Source of the DNA: Saccharothrix sp. NRRL B-16348
GTDB lineage: Bacteria; Actinomycetota; Actinomycetes; Mycobacteriales; Pseudonocardiaceae
Length of the DNA stretch: 28,247 nt
NCBI RefSeq assembly: GCF_001280085.1
Contig: NZ_LGED01000278.1
Coordinates: forward strand, 1 to 28,247
Direction: 5' to 3'
Under the pieces are notes generated by a model. That model made no database searches and was not told where the DNA came from. It saw only the letters and a program-made list of their open reading frames with translations. This document shows, in pieces, positions 6,765 through 14,705 of the stretch (its first letter is position 1; every line of letters starts with the position of its first letter). Made by a program: the position numbers and the translations under genes.

Positions 6765-7780
6765 CAGGTGGTCGTCCAGGGGTGGTAGGCGTCGGCGGTG
6801 CCGCGGAGGTGGCGGGCGAGCAGGCGTGCTTGGACCAGGGGTATGAGGGCGGCGGGGATGTCGCGGCCGAGGGTGGCGTGGGGCCAGGTGCGGTCGCGGG
6901 CCTTGCTCCAGTGTTCGAGGAACAGTCGGCGTCCGTCTTCTGTGAGTTGGACGGCGCCGCCTGGCAGGGTCTCGGTGTGTCGGTCGGTGATCTGTCCGCG
7001 GTTGAGCAGTGTGAGGACGAGACGGTCGACCAGGAGTGGGCGCAGTTCTTCCATGAGGTCGAGGGCGAGTGCGGGTTTGGCGGGTCGGATGCCGTGGAGG
7101 TAGCCGATGTAGGGGTCGAGCCCGACTTGTTCGAGGGCGCCGTGGACGGCGACGCGGAGCATGCCGTAGCCGAAGGACAGCAGGCAGTTGACGGGGTCGG
7201 TGGGTGGTCTTCGGGTTCGCCCGGTGGCGACGCCGGGGGCGAGTTGGTCGAGTCCTTGGAAGTAGTCGCGCGCAGCGCGGCCTTCGATGCCGAGTGCTTC
7301 GGCGAGGGTGGTGGCGTCGGCGAGTTGGGTGAGGGCGCCGGCATGGTTCTCGGCGATGTCGCGTAGGCGTGTCTGGCGGGTTCCGGTGGTGTCGCGGGCG
7401 GCGCGGAGCAGGAGTTGGCGGTAGTTGTGCAGTTTGCCCGCGACGAAGGTCTTGGCGAAGGCCAGGCGTGCTTCGGGATTGTCGTGGGTGCGGACCTGGG
7501 CTAGTCGCAGGTGCGGGTTCCCGGTGTGGGATCCGCTGGTGCGGGCCAGGAACCGGCCGTTGCGCGTGACCCAGGTGATGGTGCGGCCGTCGGCGGCGCA
7601 GCGGTGGACAAGGTCGTCGGTGAGGGAGACGCCGTTCCAGGCGACGATGTGGTCGAGTCGGATCAGCGGCAGCAGGTGTCGTCCGGGTTTGTCGGGATGT
7701 GCGATGCGCAGGGCGTCGCCGTCGAGGTGCAGGCTGGTTCCCGGTGTGGTGGCGAACAGGGTTCGGAGGAGTTCAGTCAC
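6764..7780 (-). CDS. cas1: CRISPR-associated integrase Cas1 (type I-C)
   Basis: This 338-aa protein is the catalytic subunit of spacer integration with Cas2. The N-terminal beta domain reads MTELLRTLFATTPGTSLHLD. The C-terminal helical domain contains the expected metal-binding residues: Glu166 in ALGIEGRAARDYF, His229 in YIGYLHG, and the acidic group 241-245 in LDLMEELRP. NCLLSFGYGML at 198-208 is also typical of the family. It overlaps cas4 by 8 nt at its start and cas2 by 1 nt at its end. All active-site residues are present, so it is probably functional. Its placement behind cas4 is the standard type I-C order. Confidence 0.96.
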   Translation of the reverse strand: MTELLRTLFATTPGTSLHLDGDALRIAHPDKPGRHLLPLIRLDHIVAWNGVSLTDDLVHRCAADGRTITWVTRNGRFLARTSGSHTGNPHLRLAQVRTHDNPEARLAFAKTFVAGKLHNYRQLLLRAARDTTGTRQTRLRDIAENHAGALTQLADATTLAEALGIEGRAARDYFQGLDQLAPGVATGRTRRPPTDPVNCLLSFGYGMLRVAVHGALEQVGLDPYIGYLHGIRPAKPALALDLMEELRPLLVDRLVLTLLNRGQITDRHTETLPGGAVQLTEDGRRLFLEHWSKARDRTWPHATLGRDIPAALIPLVQARLLARHLRGTADAYHPWTTT

Positions 7781-8408
7781 GCCAGTCTCCGTGGGGGCGC
7801 GGGGTGAACAGGTCGGGGTGTGGGGCTCGGGGTGTGTCGGGAAGACAGCCGGGTTTGAGTGAGCAGCGGACGCATCGCGTGTCGTTGACCGGTGGTGGGA
7901 GTGTGCCGCTGTCGAGCAGGGCGCGGACCGCGCGGGCGGTGTCGGCGACGCTGCGGGTCAGGTCGTCGTCGACGAGGACTTCGTGGCGGCGCCGGTCCCG
8001 TCCGGAGAAGACGACGCCGTACGGGATTGGTGCCTGGAACATTTCGCGCAGGCACAGGACTTGCGCGGCGACTTGCAGGTCGGCCGGTCCACCGGGGTGG
8101 TAGCGGCCGGACTTGTGTTCGACGGGTGTGGGTCCGTGGTCGGTGAACTGGACGGTGTCGCAGATGCCGTGCACGCCGATCGTGTCGCTCCACACCGGCA
8201 GGGAGTGCCAGACCTTTCGGCCCCGGCGGTCGTTCCGGGTTCCGAGGGTGTCGACCGCGGCGTGGGCGAGGTCGCCGCGGACTGTGTCGACATTGGATTC
8301 GAAGTAGCCGTCGACGTGGATCAGCGCGGCCTGCCGGGGGCAGTAGGCGTGGTGCTCCAAGGCGGAGATCGGAATGCTGCGGAGTGTGTCGGTCGGTGAG
8401 TCGTGCAC
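7773..8408 (-). CDS. cas4: Cas4 Fe-S exonuclease
   Basis: Cas4 trims prespacers and helps select the PAM during adaptation. The frame is open upstream into cas7, but GTG 8408, 11 nt after the cas7 stop, is the likely start, giving 211 aa. The four iron-sulfur cysteines are visible: Cys23 in HAYCPRQAAL, and Cys179, Cys182 and Cys188 in RCVRCSLKPGC. The RecB-type nuclease residues are Asp84 (GICDTVQF) and Glu97/Lys99 (PVEHKSGR), with a following LQVAAQVLC helix. No clear Shine-Dalgarno is seen, consistent with coupling to cas7. A start a few codons earlier, within cas7, cannot be excluded. Confidence 0.92.
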   Translation of the reverse strand: MHDSPTDTLRSIPISALEHHAYCPRQAALIHVDGYFESNVDTVRGDLAHAAVDTLGTRNDRRGRKVWHSLPVWSDTIGVHGICDTVQFTDHGPTPVEHKSGRYHPGGPADLQVAAQVLCLREMFQAPIPYGVVFSGRDRRRHEVLVDDDLTRSVADTARAVRALLDSGTLPPPVNDTRCVRCSLKPGCLPDTPRAPHPDLFTPRPHGDWRD

Positions 8409-8419
8409 GGCCGCGACGC

Positions 8420-9307
8420 TCAGGCGATGAGTTTGGTCAGGGTGATGCCGGCGGGCAGGCCGTCGTCCTCGACCGAGACGACGTAGTCGCCGAACCTGCG
8501 GGCCGGGGTGTCCGGGGTCGCGGCGGTGGCGGTGACGCGTTCGGTGAGGCGGTGGGCGGGTGCCGCGCCGAAGGCGTCGGAGTGGCTGAAGACGTAGAGG
8601 CCGCGGGCGGTGAGGGTGCCGCGGGTGGCGGAGCGGTCGTGGTCGAACATCATCTCCAGCGTGCGGTAGAACAGCTCGAGGTCCTTGGCGTCGACGCCGG
8701 TCTGGCCACCCCTGGTGGCGGAGTAGTAGATCTCGGCGCGGTAGAGGCCGTAGGGGACGGTCCACTTGCCGCCCATCTCGGTGGTCTCGCCCTTGTCGAT
8801 GTCTTCCTGCTTGGTCTGGGTGACTCGGGTGATGGCGTGGTCGGCGGGGAAGATCGGGTCGATGCTGCGGGCCATGCCGACCTGCATGGGTCCACGGACC
8901 TGGCCGAGGGCGCCGGTCTTGCCGACCGAGAGGACCGCGCCGAACAGGCGGATGTCGACGTAGCGGTCGGACAGCCAGCCACGGGCACGGTCGGCGTCCT
9001 CCTTGGTGATCTTGGTGCCGAGTTTGAGGCCGGTGGCCTCGTAGGAGGCTTCGAGGCGCGGGTTGAGGGCGTGTCCGGCCTGCACGAAGATCCCGTAGCG
9101 GGGGTCGTCGCCGGCGGCGAGGGCGAGGGTGTCGCGGATCTTGCGCTTGAGGGCGACGTCGGTGACCAGGCCCTGCCCGGTCTCGTCGTCGGTGCGGGGA
9201 CGGTTGCCGGCGTCGGGGTCGCCGTTGGGGTTGCCGTCGGTGACGTCGAACAGGAACACCATGTCGTGGCGGACGGTGGGGTCGAGGTGGGGCTGGGTGC
9301 CGCTCAT
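8420..9307 (-). CDS. cas7: Type I-C Cascade backbone protein Cas7 (Csd2)
   Basis: This 295-aa protein is the subunit present in several copies along the crRNA in the type I-C effector complex. Its N-terminus contains FLFDVTDGNPNGDPDAGN, the hallmark of the Csd2 family, followed by LVTDVALKRKIRDTLAL. Later segments such as LFGAVLSVGKTGALGQVRGP and ELFYRTLEMMFDHDRSATRG are also typical. The length is normal. ATG 9307 overlaps the cas8c stop in an ATGA arrangement. Intact; role assigned from family. Confidence 0.95.
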   Translation of the reverse strand: MSGTQPHLDPTVRHDMVFLFDVTDGNPNGDPDAGNRPRTDDETGQGLVTDVALKRKIRDTLALAAGDDPRYGIFVQAGHALNPRLEASYEATGLKLGTKITKEDADRARGWLSDRYVDIRLFGAVLSVGKTGALGQVRGPMQVGMARSIDPIFPADHAITRVTQTKQEDIDKGETTEMGGKWTVPYGLYRAEIYYSATRGGQTGVDAKDLELFYRTLEMMFDHDRSATRGTLTARGLYVFSHSDAFGAAPAHRLTERVTATAATPDTPARRFGDYVVSVEDDGLPAGITLTKLIA

Positions 9308-11118
9308 GCGGGGATCTCCTCAGCGGTGCTGGCGGGGGTCGTGGCGGTGTCGGTCGTGTGGTCGGCGGCGGTCGCCTCGGAGGAGGCGCGGTCGTCCGCC
9401 CGGCGACGCAGGGTGGCGAACCGGTGGGCCCGCTGGTGGTGGTAGCCGAGCAGGAACAGCGCCTGCTCGGCCGGTGCGGCGTGGTGGGGAATGCCGGTGC
9501 CGGCGTCGAGGAGTCCGAACAGTTCGTCGAGTTCGCGTCGGTGGTTGACGCCCGCTCCGGCGCGCCTGCCGCGGAACTTGCGCAGCCAGGCGTCGGCGAG
9601 TTTGCGGCCGGCGATCAGCGCGGAACGCGGGTTGGTCACCGCGCCGGAGAAGAAGCGGTTGGCGTAGGTGGTGTTGAGCTTGCCTTCGAAGGCGTCGTGT
9701 TGAACGGCGTCCAGCGCGGCGAACAGGCGACCGGCGACGTAGGCCGGCGTGGTGTTGGTCGGATCGAGTCCGGGCATCGATTTCTCCGAGGTGAAGGGCG
9801 AACGCATGAGGGCGAGGTGGATCAATGCCGCGCGTGGTGTGTCCAGGCGCCCGTCGGTGCGAACCCGGTGCAGCAGGTGTGTCAGCAGCGACGGCGGCAG
9901 CGGAATCCCGCGCAGCGCCGCGCGCAGCAGGTCGCGCTGCACCCCGTTCGGGCGGTCTGCGCCCTTGGCTCCGACGAACGCGTACCGCTTCTCGGCGCGC
10001 AGCCAGCGTCCGGTGACACGGACGAGGCGTTCCAGCGAATGCGCCGAGGGCTCCTCCGGGTGCAGGGTCACCATCTCCAGGTCCCCGAACCAGGCGGCGA
10101 CGTTCTCCTCCACCGCAGACAGCGGCATCTCGAGCCAGTCCCGAACCATGACACGGGCGACGTTGCCTCCCACGGTGAGAGCGCAGAACTTGGCGCTGTC
10201 CACCGTGGATGATCGACGTCCCGAGCGCACGGCACGGATGAGCTCCGTGACCTGTCGGGGGTCGGCGTCGAGGATCAGTTTCATCGGGTTGCGTTCGACC
10301 GGTTCGGTGACCCACCACGCCAACCGGCTGTCCTGGCCTCCGAAGGAGGTCGTGTCCTGGGAGCTGAGCACCCGGACCAGTCCCGCGGACAGTCCTTCGC
10401 CGCAGGTGACGCAGATCGGGGAGCAGTCCAGCTGGGTGGTGAGGTCGTAGCCGAACACGCGCTCGTTGACGCTGACCAGCGCGGCGTCGTTCGACGCGCC
10501 GGGGACCAGTCGTGCGGGCACCTTGCCCGGCAGTGTGTCCAGCAGCGGGCCGACCGCGCCGCACACCAGGCACAGCCCTTCCCTTCCCCCGCCCTTGCGT
10601 CGGGCCACCTCCGCCGCCCAGAACGACGGCACCGAAGGCGCGCGGTAGGCGGGCGTGCCCTCGACAGTGATCAACACCCGCTGCTTGGACGCCACGGCGG
10701 GGTCCTGGACCAGCCGGTTCGATTCGCCCGAGTTGAAGAACAGGGACACGGCGCGCGCGATCGGGTCATCGCGGCCTTCGGGGCTGTCGGCCCACCGCCT
10801 CGTCAGGTCGACGAACGCCTGGTGGCACTGCTCGACCCGACGCGGCTTACTGTCGGCATCGGCCCATCCAAGGACGTACTGCACGTCGTCGGCAGCGAGG
10901 TTGGGCGCCACACCCACGGTGCGGACGACAGCCGGAACAACGTGCTCGGCGCCTCGCTGCCGTCCGGCGGCGTCCGGGAACACCAGGGTTTCCAGCCCTG
11001 TGCCGGCGACGGTGCCGTCGGAGGTGAGGCGCAGTTCCAGGTCGAACCGCAGTGCGCGGTGGAACGGCTTTGCCGAGGGGTCCTGTGCGGCGTGGTCGAC
11101 CAGTCGTCTGACCAGCAT
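9304..11118 (-). CDS. cas8c: Type I-C Cascade large subunit Cas8c (Csd1)
   Basis: This is the large subunit that recognises the PAM and positions target DNA. The frame is open far upstream into cas5, but the true start is ATG 11118, whose A is shared with the cas5 stop (TGATG), giving 604 aa, the usual Cas8c size. It begins MLVRRLVDHAAQ and contains DDVQYVLGWADADSKP, HQAFVDLTRRWAD, a Cys-rich LCLVCGAVGPLLDTLP segment with a later ICVTCGEG (possibly a zinc site), and a conserved helical C-terminus with AYVAGRLFAALDAVQ and NRFFSGAVTNPR. No breaks are seen. The Pro/Ala/Thr-rich last 25 residues are probably disordered. Confidence 0.93.
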   Translation of the reverse strand: MLVRRLVDHAAQDPSAKPFHRALRFDLELRLTSDGTVAGTGLETLVFPDAAGRQRGAEHVVPAVVRTVGVAPNLAADDVQYVLGWADADSKPRRVEQCHQAFVDLTRRWADSPEGRDDPIARAVSLFFNSGESNRLVQDPAVASKQRVLITVEGTPAYRAPSVPSFWAAEVARRKGGGREGLCLVCGAVGPLLDTLPGKVPARLVPGASNDAALVSVNERVFGYDLTTQLDCSPICVTCGEGLSAGLVRVLSSQDTTSFGGQDSRLAWWVTEPVERNPMKLILDADPRQVTELIRAVRSGRRSSTVDSAKFCALTVGGNVARVMVRDWLEMPLSAVEENVAAWFGDLEMVTLHPEEPSAHSLERLVRVTGRWLRAEKRYAFVGAKGADRPNGVQRDLLRAALRGIPLPPSLLTHLLHRVRTDGRLDTPRAALIHLALMRSPFTSEKSMPGLDPTNTTPAYVAGRLFAALDAVQHDAFEGKLNTTYANRFFSGAVTNPRSALIAGRKLADAWLRKFRGRRAGAGVNHRRELDELFGLLDAGTGIPHHAAPAEQALFLLGYHHQRAHRFATLRRRADDRASSEATAADHTTDTATTPASTAEEIPA

Positions 11119-11780
11119 CAGGCGGCTCCGGTCGCGGTGATGCCCTGCTCGGGCACGTGCATGACCCCGCCGGCGACTTCGGCGTGGAACCAGGTGAACG
11201 ACGGTGGCGTGGTGGAGTGGTCGACCGAGTGCAGCATCAGCCCCAGCTTCTCCGTGACCGGATACGCGGGTCGGTCGTCGGGATCGCCGAAGTAGGCGCT
11301 GAACTCCCGCACGCCCAGGTAGGGCTGGGAGAAGCAACTGCCGCGGGTGACACGGCGGCGGAACTGGTCGCGGTAGGCAGCCTCGGGCTTGTCCGACCGG
11401 TCGCCGGGCACGGCGTGGGCGTGGATGCGGTAGGCCACGTCGCGCAGGCACACGGCGTTGCGCTGCACCCGGTTGGCGACGGTGTCCAGTCGGCGGCGCC
11501 CCGAGGCGGCGTCGGCCAACGACGCCAAGTCCGTGGTCTCGTTGCGGCGCTGCGTGAACTGCTTGATCTCCGACAACACCTCGATAGCCACCACCTGCCA
11601 CCGGAACTGCGGCTTCCAGTAGATCGCCTCCAACACACCGACCGCGGCCGACGGCGTCATCACCGGGTAGGACACCCGTTCGACCTTCAACTCCGGGCGC
11701 GTGAACAACGCCGCATCGCCCCACACCTGCACCACCACCGGCGGCGCGCCCGACACCGACTTGCGCAGATCAACACTCAC
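11118..11780 (-). CDS. cas5c: Type I-C crRNA-processing endoribonuclease Cas5 (Cas5d)
   Basis: In type I-C, Cas5 replaces Cas6: it cuts each repeat below its hairpin and stays on the 5' handle. Two adjacent GTG codons (11783, 11780) are possible starts; the second gives a GTGA overlap with the cas3 stop and 220 aa. The text fits Cas5d: VQVWGDAALFTRPELKVERV, then YPVMTPSAAVGVLEAIYWKP, and near the C-terminus FRRRVTRGSCFSQPYLGVRE with EFSAYF. Absence of any cas6 in the locus agrees with this processing role. The repeats carry a hairpin followed by exactly 11 nt on the - strand, matching known Cas5d products. Confidence 0.94.
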   Translation of the reverse strand: MSVDLRKSVSGAPPVVVQVWGDAALFTRPELKVERVSYPVMTPSAAVGVLEAIYWKPQFRWQVVAIEVLSEIKQFTQRRNETTDLASLADAASGRRRLDTVANRVQRNAVCLRDVAYRIHAHAVPGDRSDKPEAAYRDQFRRRVTRGSCFSQPYLGVREFSAYFGDPDDRPAYPVTEKLGLMLHSVDHSTTPPSFTWFHAEVAGGVMHVPEQGITATGAA

Positions 11781-14020
11781 CACACCGTGTCCTCTCCGAT
11801 CGCTTCCTCGTCCACCCCGACGTGCACGTCGTACCCGCCCTGCCACTCCCACAGGTCCTCATGCCCGGCGATCACCGGCTTGCACAACGCCCGCACGTGC
11901 GGCGCTGTCGCCACCGCGCGGGGCAGCGACACCATGTGGCCGCGCAACTCCCGCAACACCGCGCCCAACGGCCCCGACCCCGTCCGCAACCGCTCGACCA
12001 GTTCGGCGGCCCTCGCCTCCGGGTCGTACTCGGTCACGATCACCGACACCGGGTCCTCGTCGATCATGCGGAACGCCAACCCGCGATCGCGCTTCCCGCC
12101 ACCGCCGTCGCGCTCCGGGCCGTCCGCGACGGCCTCGAAGTCCAACTCCATACGACTGGCCTGGATCACCGCGCCACGCTCGGCCTCGTCGACGTTCAAC
12201 CCGGTGTAGAGGCTGCGGTAGTACCGGTCGAGCAGAGCGGGATCGTCCGGATCCCGTCCCGGTCCGAAGATCCCGAGCGTCTTGGACACCCCCGCCCGGT
12301 AGAATCTCGGCACCGGCGCGTCGGAGGCGTCGAAGACCACGACCCGCCCCAAGCCTGGCAGTCTGCCTTCCCGGTTGGCCCGTCCCGCCGCCTGCTGCAG
12401 CGACTCCGCCGGGGCCAGCGCGCGGAACACCACGGGGAAGTCCACGTCCACACCGGCCTCGATGAGCTGGGTCGACACCACGAGCACCGGCTCTCCGTCG
12501 TCCAGCAACCCCCGTATCCGGGTCAAGGCCGTCTCGCGGTGTCGCGGGCACATCCGGGTCGACAGGTGCACCACCTCGGCTGCCGGCGCCTGCTCGGCCA
12601 CCATCCGGAACAACCGGCGGGCCTGGCCCACGGTGTTGACGATCACCAACGCCTGCCGCTCCCGCGCCACCTGCTCCGCGATCTGCGCGAGCGTCGGCTG
12701 AGGGTCGACCTGCCACTCGTAACGCACCCGTCGCAGCCGGGTGAACAACTCCACCGGCGCGTCGACCAGCGGCTTGATGTCCAACGAATCCCACACCCGC
12801 AGGTGCTCGAAGCTCGGCTGCGTCGCCGACGCCAGCAGCACCGTGGTGCCGAAGTGCCGCGTCAGCACCTTCAACGCGTCCAGGATCGGCACCAGCAACG
12901 ACATCGGCAGCGCCTGCACCTCGTCCAAGACCACCACCGCGTTCGCGAGCCGGTGAAGCTTGCGCGACCGCGCCGGCCTGCGCCCGAACAGCGAGTCGAA
13001 CAACTGCACCGTCGTGGTCACCACGAACGGCGAGTCCCAGTTCTCCGCCGCCAACCGCAGACGCCGATCGTCCAACTCGGCGTTCGAGTGGTGCTCCAGC
13101 ACCACCTCGTCACCCAGTAGATCCCGATACACCCCCGCGTTCTGCTGCGTAATCGTCGTGAACGGCACCGCCACGACAACCCGGGCCTTGCCGTGCTCGG
13201 CCGCGTGATGCAACGCGAACCCCGCCGCGGTCATCGTCTTCCCCGACCCAGTCGGCGCCGGAAGCCGATACACCCCAGGCTCCCCCACCGCCCGCCGAAC
13301 CACGTCCTCGTACAGGGCCGCCCGAACCCTGTCCACATCGGACACCTCACGACCATCGCCACGCTCGGCCAACAGCGCCACACGGTTGGCCTCGAACCTG
13401 CGGACAAGCCCACCCATGTCAGCGGGAGGCGCCACGCGCGGCGCGGCAAGCCCGTGCGCGTGAGCCGCCGTGTCGAGATGGTCGGCGTCCACCAACGCCG
13501 AGAACACCATCCGGACACCCATCTCCCCCACCATCGGCGACTCACCCCACGCCTCGGGCAACAACGAAGGCCCGTCGGCCAACGCACTCGCCTCGGGAAC
13601 CACCGCCAGGAACCGCCGCAACGTCTCCCGGTCTCCCGGCTCCGGGGTCAACGCCGCGAGCGATCGCACACGACCGAGCCCACCGTGATGCCCCGACACG
13701 GCCATCGCCGCCGCGAGCGCACGGTCGCGCACCAGCAACGCACCCACCCGCTTGTGGTCGATACCGACCCTCTCGCCGGTCGCCGCCACGCGCTGCAGCT
13801 TGGACTGCCACTCCGCCGAACACTTCCCGGCGTCATGAACAAGACCCAACGCCCACGCCAGATCAGCGGCACCGAACGACACCGCAAAACTGCGGGCCAA
13901 TCGCGCAGTCGAACGAACGTGCTCCGCCAACGCATGCCATTGACCGGTGACCGCACTGGGGCTGTGAGCCCACACGTCGAAACCCTTCACATCGCCGTCC
14001 CCCGACGAACGACGTGACAC
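11777..14020 (-). CDS. cas3: CRISPR-associated helicase-nuclease Cas3
   Basis: This 747-aa protein is the HD-nuclease/superfamily 2 helicase that degrades target DNA once Cascade has bound. The N-terminal HD domain shows His34, the His62-Asp63 pair in LVHDAGK, His89, and His111-His112 in SGHHGG. Helicase motifs follow in order: motif I PAPTGSGKT (around 254-262), motif II VVLDEVQALP (DEVQ at 366-369), SAT at 398-400, and motif VI QQAAGRANREGR. All key residues are present. The GTG at 14020 is used; another GTG lies 10 codons in. No Shine-Dalgarno is obvious. It is the first gene of the operon, so the region at 14021-14230 should contain the cas promoter. Confidence 0.95.
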   Translation of the reverse strand: MSRRSSGDGDVKGFDVWAHSPSAVTGQWHALAEHVRSTARLARSFAVSFGAADLAWALGLVHDAGKCSAEWQSKLQRVAATGERVGIDHKRVGALLVRDRALAAAMAVSGHHGGLGRVRSLAALTPEPGDRETLRRFLAVVPEASALADGPSLLPEAWGESPMVGEMGVRMVFSALVDADHLDTAAHAHGLAAPRVAPPADMGGLVRRFEANRVALLAERGDGREVSDVDRVRAALYEDVVRRAVGEPGVYRLPAPTGSGKTMTAAGFALHHAAEHGKARVVVAVPFTTITQQNAGVYRDLLGDEVVLEHHSNAELDDRRLRLAAENWDSPFVVTTTVQLFDSLFGRRPARSRKLHRLANAVVVLDEVQALPMSLLVPILDALKVLTRHFGTTVLLASATQPSFEHLRVWDSLDIKPLVDAPVELFTRLRRVRYEWQVDPQPTLAQIAEQVARERQALVIVNTVGQARRLFRMVAEQAPAAEVVHLSTRMCPRHRETALTRIRGLLDDGEPVLVVSTQLIEAGVDVDFPVVFRALAPAESLQQAAGRANREGRLPGLGRVVVFDASDAPVPRFYRAGVSKTLGIFGPGRDPDDPALLDRYYRSLYTGLNVDEAERGAVIQASRMELDFEAVADGPERDGGGGKRDRGLAFRMIDEDPVSVIVTEYDPEARAAELVERLRTGSGPLGAVLRELRGHMVSLPRAVATAPHVRALCKPVIAGHEDLWEWQGGYDVHVGVDEEAIGEDTVW

Positions 14021-14091
14021 TAGAGACGACCACCGACAAAACCGTCACCCACCCACACACCAGCACCAACTAACACCCGAACGGAGCAACG

Positions 14092-14130
14092 GCTTGGCGG
14101 AGGTGGTGGACATCCCCACCCCCGCCAAGC
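14092..14130. promoter_or_regulatory. Large hairpin upstream of cas3
   Basis: GCTTGGCGG (14092-14100) pairs perfectly with CCGCCAAGC (14122-14130). After one mismatch, GGTGG (14102-14106) pairs with CCACC (14116-14120), leaving a loop of about 9 nt that can pair further. It sits 72 nt upstream of the cas3 start. It could be an operator, a terminator shielding cas3 from upstream transcription, or part of a small RNA. There is no T-tract on either side. Confidence 0.5.
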
Positions 14131-14169
14131 AGCACGTGGGTATCGACTACGAGCGAAGCGACACAACAA

Positions 14170-14205
14170 GTTGCAACCCTCGCCGCCCCGAAGGAGCGAC
14201 GCAAC
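14170..14205 (-). repeat. Solitary CRISPR-repeat-like element upstream of cas3
   Basis: A single 36-nt element begins GTTGCAACCCTCGCCGCCCC and ends GGAGCGACGCAAC on the + strand. Its first half aligns with the array repeats (shared GTTGC, CCTCGCC and CCCG at matching positions); on the - strand it ends GGCGAGGGTTGCAAC versus GGCGAGGATCGCAAC in the arrays. Its second half differs. The ends GTTGC/GCAAC are inverted repeats. No second copy is seen within 80 nt on either side. It may be a remnant of an old array or a repeat-based regulatory RNA. Confidence 0.45.
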
Positions 14206-14368
14206 GAGGAGGAACCTAAACGACGAGTTCTTGTTATGTCGAATTCGCGCGTAGTGCTGAGCTTTACTCGCGTTTGCGCCGGTCTGCGGCTCGCCGCTAG
14301 GTTCTGCGGCCGGCAGGTATCAGCTCTCAAACACACAGAAGAGCCCGTTCCGACCCAGGAGGCCTCCG

Positions 14369-14641
14369 ATGCCACGTCCGGCCGATCTCCGACGTCCATC
14401 GCCGCGCCCAACAGGGACTGGCGACACGCACCCGACGAGCCCGGGCAGAAAACTCGACACCCAGGACAACCCTCTCGAGTCACCACCACGACATCCGCAC
14501 GGCTGGTTCGGCTACACAATCTCCGACGGGAAGCGCACGAGAAACGCCCAGAGATTGATCCGGACGGCCGTGGCAGGTGGAATTCTGCTGATCACCGCCG
14601 TGATCGGAGCAACGTACGCGTTGACGCATACCACGCTCTGA
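14369..14641 (+). CDS. Small single-pass membrane protein inside the CRISPR locus
   Basis: This is a 90-aa protein divergent from the cas operon, with AGGAGG at 14357-14362, 6 nt before ATG 14369, the strongest ribosome-binding site near the CRISPR genes. Residues 1-50 are Pro/Arg/Thr-rich and probably disordered. HGWFGYTISDGKRTRNAQRL (44-63) is followed by a hydrophobic segment (about 67-84, TAVAGGILLITAVIGATY) and a short tail, LTHTTL. The positive residues before the segment suggest a cytoplasmic N-terminus. I do not recognise a family. Sitting between the cas3 promoter region and the distal end of array 2, it may be an accessory gene of the locus or an unrelated passenger. The upstream stretch 14206-14356 is AT-richer and probably holds its promoter. 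Confidence 0.65.
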   Translation: MPRPADLRRPSPRPTGTGDTHPTSPGRKLDTQDNPLESPPRHPHGWFGYTISDGKRTRNAQRLIRTAVAGGILLITAVIGATYALTHTTL

Positions 14642-14705
14642 GGCGTTCACGCCTTCGCGCGGCACAGCCCGAACAGCTCAACCGCGTCCGCAGGATCGGA
14701 AGTCT

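Noticed and set aside
8384..9445. 353-codon + strand open frame opposite cas7 and cas8c
   Set aside because: Gly/Val-rich antisense shadow of strongly supported cas genes in high-GC DNA. The same applies to the + strand frames at 11157-12209, 11822-13120 and 13193-14017.
11119..11724. Long N-terminal extension of Cas8c
   Set aside because: The frame is open across cas5, but the extension is Arg/Gly-rich shadow text. ATG 11118 overlapping the cas5 stop gives the normal protein.
6474..14020. Missing cas6 as evidence of an incomplete system
   Set aside because: Type I-C normally lacks cas6; Cas5 does the processing. All seven expected genes are present and intact.
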